This document shows positions 7,441 to 10,590 of a stretch of 10,590 nucleotides of DNA, piece after piece (position 1 is the stretch's first letter; every line of letters starts with the position of its first letter). A program made the translations under genes and the position numbers. Source of the stretch: Prasinococcaceae sp. CCMP 1430 (lineage: Eukaryota; Prasinodermophyta; Palmophyllophyceae; Prasinococcales; Prasinococcaceae); contig RQSC01000031.1 of NCBI GenBank assembly GCA_013416795.1, forward strand, positions 409,466 to 420,055, written 5' to 3'. A model generated the notes under the pieces. That model had not been told where the DNA came from. It did no database searches and saw nothing but the letters and a program-made list of their open reading frames with translations.

Positions 7441-7658
7441 ATAACAGGTGTGGATTCGAGGATAACTGTAACGGCCTGGCTTTGTTCGCCGTGTGTTTTG
7501 ATGGGGCGCTGGCAGCCGAAGCGGGCAGCGCGCGGCGGTACAGAGCGCGCACGCCACGCGCGGCGACGCTAGCACCTCGCGGCGGGCAGCGCGCGGCCGC
7601 CTCGGCTGCAGACGCGGGCTCGCGGACTCGGGCCGCGCGCAGGCGGGAGGATCCGTCG

Positions 7659-8828
7659 ATGGCCGGCGCCTCCGAGCGGTCGCGTGTCGCAGCCAGGCGC
7701 GTCGGGCGCGGAGGGGGGGTCCTCCTCGTCTGCGCGGGCCTCGCGCTAGCGCTCGCCGTCGGCGCCGCGGCGGAAGGCGCAGGGGAGCGGCACCGCCACG
7801 TGTGCACGCCCACGGAGATGACCACCAGCACCGCCACCGAGCCGGTGCCCCGCGCGTGCGGAGAGGAGGCCGAATTTGCTCCGGCCGGGAACGCACACGC
7901 TGAAGAAATGACGACGAGCACAGCCACCGATGCATCGCGCGGCACCGGCGACGTGGGCGGCGCCGATTCGTGGCGGGACGAGGGCGGCGGAGACGACGGG
8001 TACGTCATCGTGCCCGAGGCGGGACGTATCGTGCCGAAAGACGCCCAGGCGGCCGCCTCCGGCGACGGCGGCACCGATATTGCAGCGCAAATCTCGCTGC
8101 CTCCCGCGGACGTCGCGCACGGCACAGCACTGTCCCGGGCGCTGGCGGCGCGGCGCTCGGTGCGAGCACTCGACCCGACCGCCGAGCCGCTGGCGCTAGA
8201 GCACGTTGCGCAGGTGCTGTGGTCCTCGCAAGGGATCACCGCGCCCGCCCCGCCCCGCGACGCCCTGGGTCACGAGCCCTCGCCGCGCCGCACGTGCCCG
8301 AGTGGGGGCGCCGTGTATCCGCTTAGTCTCTTCCTCATCGCCGCGCCGGGGGGCGTCGCCGGCCTCGAGGGGGGCGTGTACAGGTACCTGCCTCACGAGC
8401 ACGCGTTGCAGCCCATGGGCGATGCCGCAGGGGCGGGGGGCGAGGGGCCGTCGGCGCACGCGGCGGCCGTTCAGTCGAGTTCGCCGCACGAAGCCACGGT
8501 CGACTATGCGTGCCAGCCGTGGCTGCGCAACAGCAGCGCGCTGCTGCTGCTCGCGGGCGACGCGAGTGCGACCCGCTCGAAGGGCGGGTTCTACACCCGA
8601 ATCGCGGAGGACTTGGTCACTCTCGAGGCGGGGATGGCCGCACAGAATGCCCTTCTTGCCGCGGCTGCGCTCAATGTCGAGCACGCGAACGGGCTCGCCG
8701 CTACGCCCGTTGGGGCATTCGAGTCTGACGAGCTGCGCGCCGCGCTTCGCGGCGCGCTGCGTGCGTGCGAGGCGCCCAAGATCATGATCGCGATGGGCAC
8801 TCGCCTCACCGGGCTCTCCAGCCACTGA
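7659..8828 (+). CDS. SagB/ThcOx-type nitroreductase-fold oxidoreductase with N-terminal signal/anchor
   Basis: An intronless gene for 389 residues. The C-terminal two thirds (about 145-380) match the SagB-type dehydrogenase branch of the nitroreductase fold, FMN-binding oxidoreductases best known from azoline oxidation in thiazole/oxazole peptide synthesis but also found as stand-alone enzymes of unknown substrate. Visible blocks: SLPPADVAHGTALSRALAAR then RRSVR (165-169, FMN phosphate-type arginines), the RT.PSGGAVYPL block (211-222), GVYRYLP.EHAL (239-250), the LEAGMAAQN helix (322-330) and VGAFESDEL (351-359). The N-terminus has an Arg-rich stretch (7-17) then a hydrophobic segment (20-38) ending AAA-EG, which suggests secretion, ER entry or the first step of complex-plastid import. 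Residues 40-140 are low complexity with EMTTSTAT repeated at 53-60 and 83-90. The start is the first ATG of a frame open from about 7482. No peptide-maturation partner genes are nearby, so azoline chemistry is not implied. Confidence 0.82.
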   Translation: MAGASERSRVAARRVGRGGGVLLVCAGLALALAVGAAAEGAGERHRHVCTPTEMTTSTATEPVPRACGEEAEFAPAGNAHAEEMTTSTATDASRGTGDVGGADSWRDEGGGDDGYVIVPEAGRIVPKDAQAAASGDGGTDIAAQISLPPADVAHGTALSRALAARRSVRALDPTAEPLALEHVAQVLWSSQGITAPAPPRDALGHEPSPRRTCPSGGAVYPLSLFLIAAPGGVAGLEGGVYRYLPHEHALQPMGDAAGAGGEGPSAHAAAVQSSSPHEATVDYACQPWLRNSSALLLLAGDASATRSKGGFYTRIAEDLVTLEAGMAAQNALLAAAALNVEHANGLAATPVGAFESDELRAALRGALRACEAPKIMIAMGTRLTGLSSH

Positions 8829-9001
8829 CGTATGGACAAGCGTGCATTGGCATTGGCGGAGCGAGCGCCCGCTGGGGAAGAGCGGAGCGTCTATCATCCA
8901 CAGCGACGAAGCCACGAAAGGAAGGTGTCGCGCCTTGGCGTCCTCCGAAATTATACCAAGATTGCTGCACGAGCGAGCTTGCGGCTGTCCGGGCGCGCTG
9001 C
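8829..9001. other. convergent 3' spacer between the SagB-type and aminotransferase genes
   Basis: The 173-bp gap holds the 3' ends of both genes. There is a short tandem GCATTG pair near 8844-8856. Unlike the other two 3' regions there is no TGTAA on either strand and no strong GC hairpin. Confidence 0.55.
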
Positions 9002-10570
9002 TTAGTCGGCACGGCGTCGCGCGTACCACGCGCGTAGCCTGCTGATGCCCTCGCACACGCGTTCGTACTCACCGCAGTAGCTGAAACGCACGAAAAGATG
9101 CCCACGGCTCTTGTCGAAGTCGATGCCAGGCGCGCATGCCACGCCGGCGTCGCGCAGCAGCTCCTCACAAAGCTCAACCGAAGTCGACACACCTGTGCCG
9201 GGCCGCAGGAGGTGCTCAACGCGAGCGTACAGGTAGAAGGCGCCCTGTGCCGAGCTCAGCTCAGGGAAGCCGCACTCCGGCAGCGCCTCCAGCAATGCGG
9301 CGCGGTTGCGCTCGTAGCCCTTCACCCGCTCGCGCAGCTCGGCAGCGCATTCGAAGGCGGCCTCGCCCGCCGCGCGCTGGCTGAGTGTGGGAGCGTTGAT
9401 GAACCTGGGGACGCTCGCGGGTGCCGTACAGAAGCGCGCGAAGCGAGCGAGTACGTACGAGTGTCAGCGACAGAATGCGCGCGCGCTCACGCGCGGGCGA
9501 GCGCGGGCGCAGGCCGTTACACGCACATATTGCACTGCAGAGCCCCGACGGCCGCCCGGAGCGCCTTCGGCACGAGCATCCTGGCGGAAAGGGGGAGATG
9601 GGGAAGGGGGCGAGGTGCCACGTCAGCGCGGCGGCGCCACGCGCGGGCGCAGGCTGCTGCCACACATGCGCCACCAACTAGCAGACTGTGCGACGCACCA
9701 CCCCAGCCGCCATCCCGTCATGCAATACAGCTTGGAGAACGAGTTGATGACGATCGCACTGTCGCTGAACTCGCGCGCTGAGGAGAGAGAGACAGGGAGG
9801 GAGGGGGAGGCTGGGAGTCAGCGCCATGCAGGTCCTGCTCGCGTGCAGGGCTGAGAGGCGGGCGCGCGCGCGCACGCACCTGTGTGGCATTTGACATCGC
9901 CGTACGTGATGCCGTGGTATATCTCATCGGACACGAGCCAGGCGCCGCGTGCGCTCGCCCACTCGCACAGGGCTCGCAGCTCGTCCGCGTCCAGCACCGT
10001 GCCCGTCGGATTTGACGGACTCGCAACGACAACGCCACGGACGCGCGCGCGCTCGGCGTCGTCCGAGCACGCAGACACGGCCGCGTCGAGGACATGCGGC
10101 GTCAGCTGGAAGTTGGTGTCGGAGCCCACGGGCAACGCGCGCACGTCCACGCCCAACGTTTTCAGTATGTTCACGTAGCAAGGGTAGCCCGGTGCTGCCG
10201 TGTAGACGATGTCGCCGGCGTCGAAGGCAGCGAGGAAGCTCAGCGCAAACGCAGCGGACGAGCCGGTCACGGCGACCACCTCGTCGGCGTCGAGATCGAC
10301 GCCGTACTCAGAGGCGTAGTGCGCGGCAATCGCGCGCAGGAGGCGCGCGCGCCCCGGCCCGGGCGTGTACCCGATCGTCTCGGAGGGGTCGTCGAGCGCC
10401 TCGCGCGCCGCTCGCAGCACCGCCTCGGGAGGCCTCCCGCCGGGCTGACCAACCTCCATGTGCACCACGTCGCCGCCGGAGGCCTCGCGGGCCGCCGCGG
10501 CGGCCACCACCTCCATCACGTGGAACTTGTCGCACGCGGCGCCGCGCGCCGACGGCTGCGGCGCCGCCAT
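9002..10570 (-). CDS. class I/II PLP-dependent aminotransferase
   Basis: Fold-type I aminotransferase moving an amino group between an amino acid and a 2-oxo acid; the substrate cannot be told. Exons on the minus strand are 10570-9880, 9777-9699, 9580-9527 and 9404-9002; introns are 102, 118 and 122 nt, all with GTGCGT donors and CAG acceptors. The product has 408 residues, normal for the family. Signatures: MEVGQPGG near the N-terminus, PLP-site SPSNPTGT, VSDEIYHGITYG, the Schiff-base lysine in SFSKLYCMTGWRLGW (K246), QCNMFINAPTLSQRAA across the exon 3/4 join, GAFYLYARV, and the substrate-carboxylate Arg in FVRFSYCG near the C-terminus. The 54-nt exon 3 restores the MLVPKALRAAV helix expected after GWRLGW. 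The start ATG at 10570 gives a normal N-terminus with no clear targeting leader (DKFHVMEV follows within 20 residues), but only 20 bp lie beyond it, so an upstream exon cannot be excluded. Confidence 0.92.
9527..9580 (-). other. 54-nt internal exon of the aminotransferase gene
   Basis: Flanked by CGCCAG on the acceptor side and GTGCGT on the donor side. It begins by completing the Trp codon of GWRLGW and encodes MLVPKALRAAVGALQCN before a phase-2 break. Reading through the flanking introns ends in stops, whereas this exon gives the uninterrupted family sequence. Confidence 0.88.
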
Positions 10571-10590
10571 GCCGGCCGCGGGCGACACGG

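Larger units (their letters stand above)
6644..7658. promoter_or_regulatory. divergent spacer between TypA and the SagB-type gene
   Basis: About 1 kb separates the two divergent starts and must hold both promoters. Positions 6644-6826 are open in the TypA frame and may be an alternative N-terminus. Two parts, about 7001-7075 and 7290-7450, are clearly more AT-rich than the rest of the window. The spacer holds a T15 run at 7220-7234, telomere-like motifs (6911-6920, 7088-7098, 7397-7440), and a short upstream ORF at 7501-7572 (23 codons plus stop) before the SagB-type start. No RNA gene or further protein gene was recognised. The 74-codon minus frame at 6848-7072 has an ATG but no recognisable features. 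Confidence 0.6.

Noticed and set aside
7659-8828. A peptide-modification (thiazole/oxazole) gene cluster around the SagB-type gene
   Set aside because: No cyclodehydratase, precursor peptide or transporter is next to it; neighbours are a GTPase and an aminotransferase.
8196-9056. A 286-codon minus-strand frame opposite the SagB-type gene
   Set aside because: Shadow frame crossing a stop region and spacer; no motif, and the + strand domain is clear.
1757-10570. A branched-chain amino acid degradation cluster (aminotransferase plus BCKDHB)
   Set aside because: The aminotransferase is class I/II, not the class IV fold of branched-chain aminotransferases, and three unrelated genes lie between in mixed orientation.
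1-10590. CRISPR array, prophage, bacterial operon or Shine-Dalgarno signals
   Set aside because: No spaced direct repeats or phage genes are present, and genes carry spliceosomal introns.

Overview
The window reads as nuclear DNA of a very GC-rich unicellular eukaryote, most likely a microalga. Five host genes are recognisable. Four of them carry short spliceosomal GT-AG introns (65 to 258 nt), several proteins start with Ala/Arg-rich presequence-like leaders, and the intergenic DNA holds plant/alga-type telomere-like motifs (AAACCCTAA). Arrangement and introns rule out a bacterial operon. I cannot fix the lineage from sequence alone: green algae, haptophytes and other GC-rich algae all remain possible.

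Layout from left to right. Bases 1-456 are low-complexity flank, including a pyrimidine tract and an alternating CG run. Bases 457-1161 (-) hold a decayed retroelement reading frame with a DIRS-like RNase H domain. Bases 1162-1756 hold no recognisable gene, only two inverted repeats and the GC-rich 5' region of the next gene. 1757-3161 (+) is the mitochondrial branched-chain 2-oxo acid dehydrogenase E1 beta subunit (BCKDHB; three exons, 359 aa). It converges on 3283-4074 (-), a DUF2214-family small membrane protein (three exons, 209 aa). 4469-6643 (-) is TypA/BipA, an organelle-type translational GTPase (two exons, 638 aa). A divergent, comparatively AT-rich spacer of about 1 kb with degenerate telomere-like motifs separates it from 7659-8828 (+), an intronless SagB/ThcOx-type nitroreductase-fold oxidoreductase with an N-terminal signal or anchor (389 aa). 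That gene converges on 9002-10570 (-), a class I/II PLP-dependent aminotransferase (four exons including a 54-nt exon, 408 aa), whose start lies 20 nt from the window edge.

The genes do not form an obvious pathway. BCKDHB acts in mitochondrial Val/Leu/Ile breakdown and TypA in organelle translation or stress. The aminotransferase is fold-type I class I/II, not the class IV fold of branched-chain aminotransferases, so sharing a window with BCKDHB is not evidence of a shared pathway. I found no defence, viral or otherwise new multi-gene system. The points most worth a second look are the chimeric retroelement frame, the in-frame stop-free intron of BCKDHB, the telomere-like motifs in promoters, the G-quadruplex motif behind TypA and the small exon of the aminotransferase.
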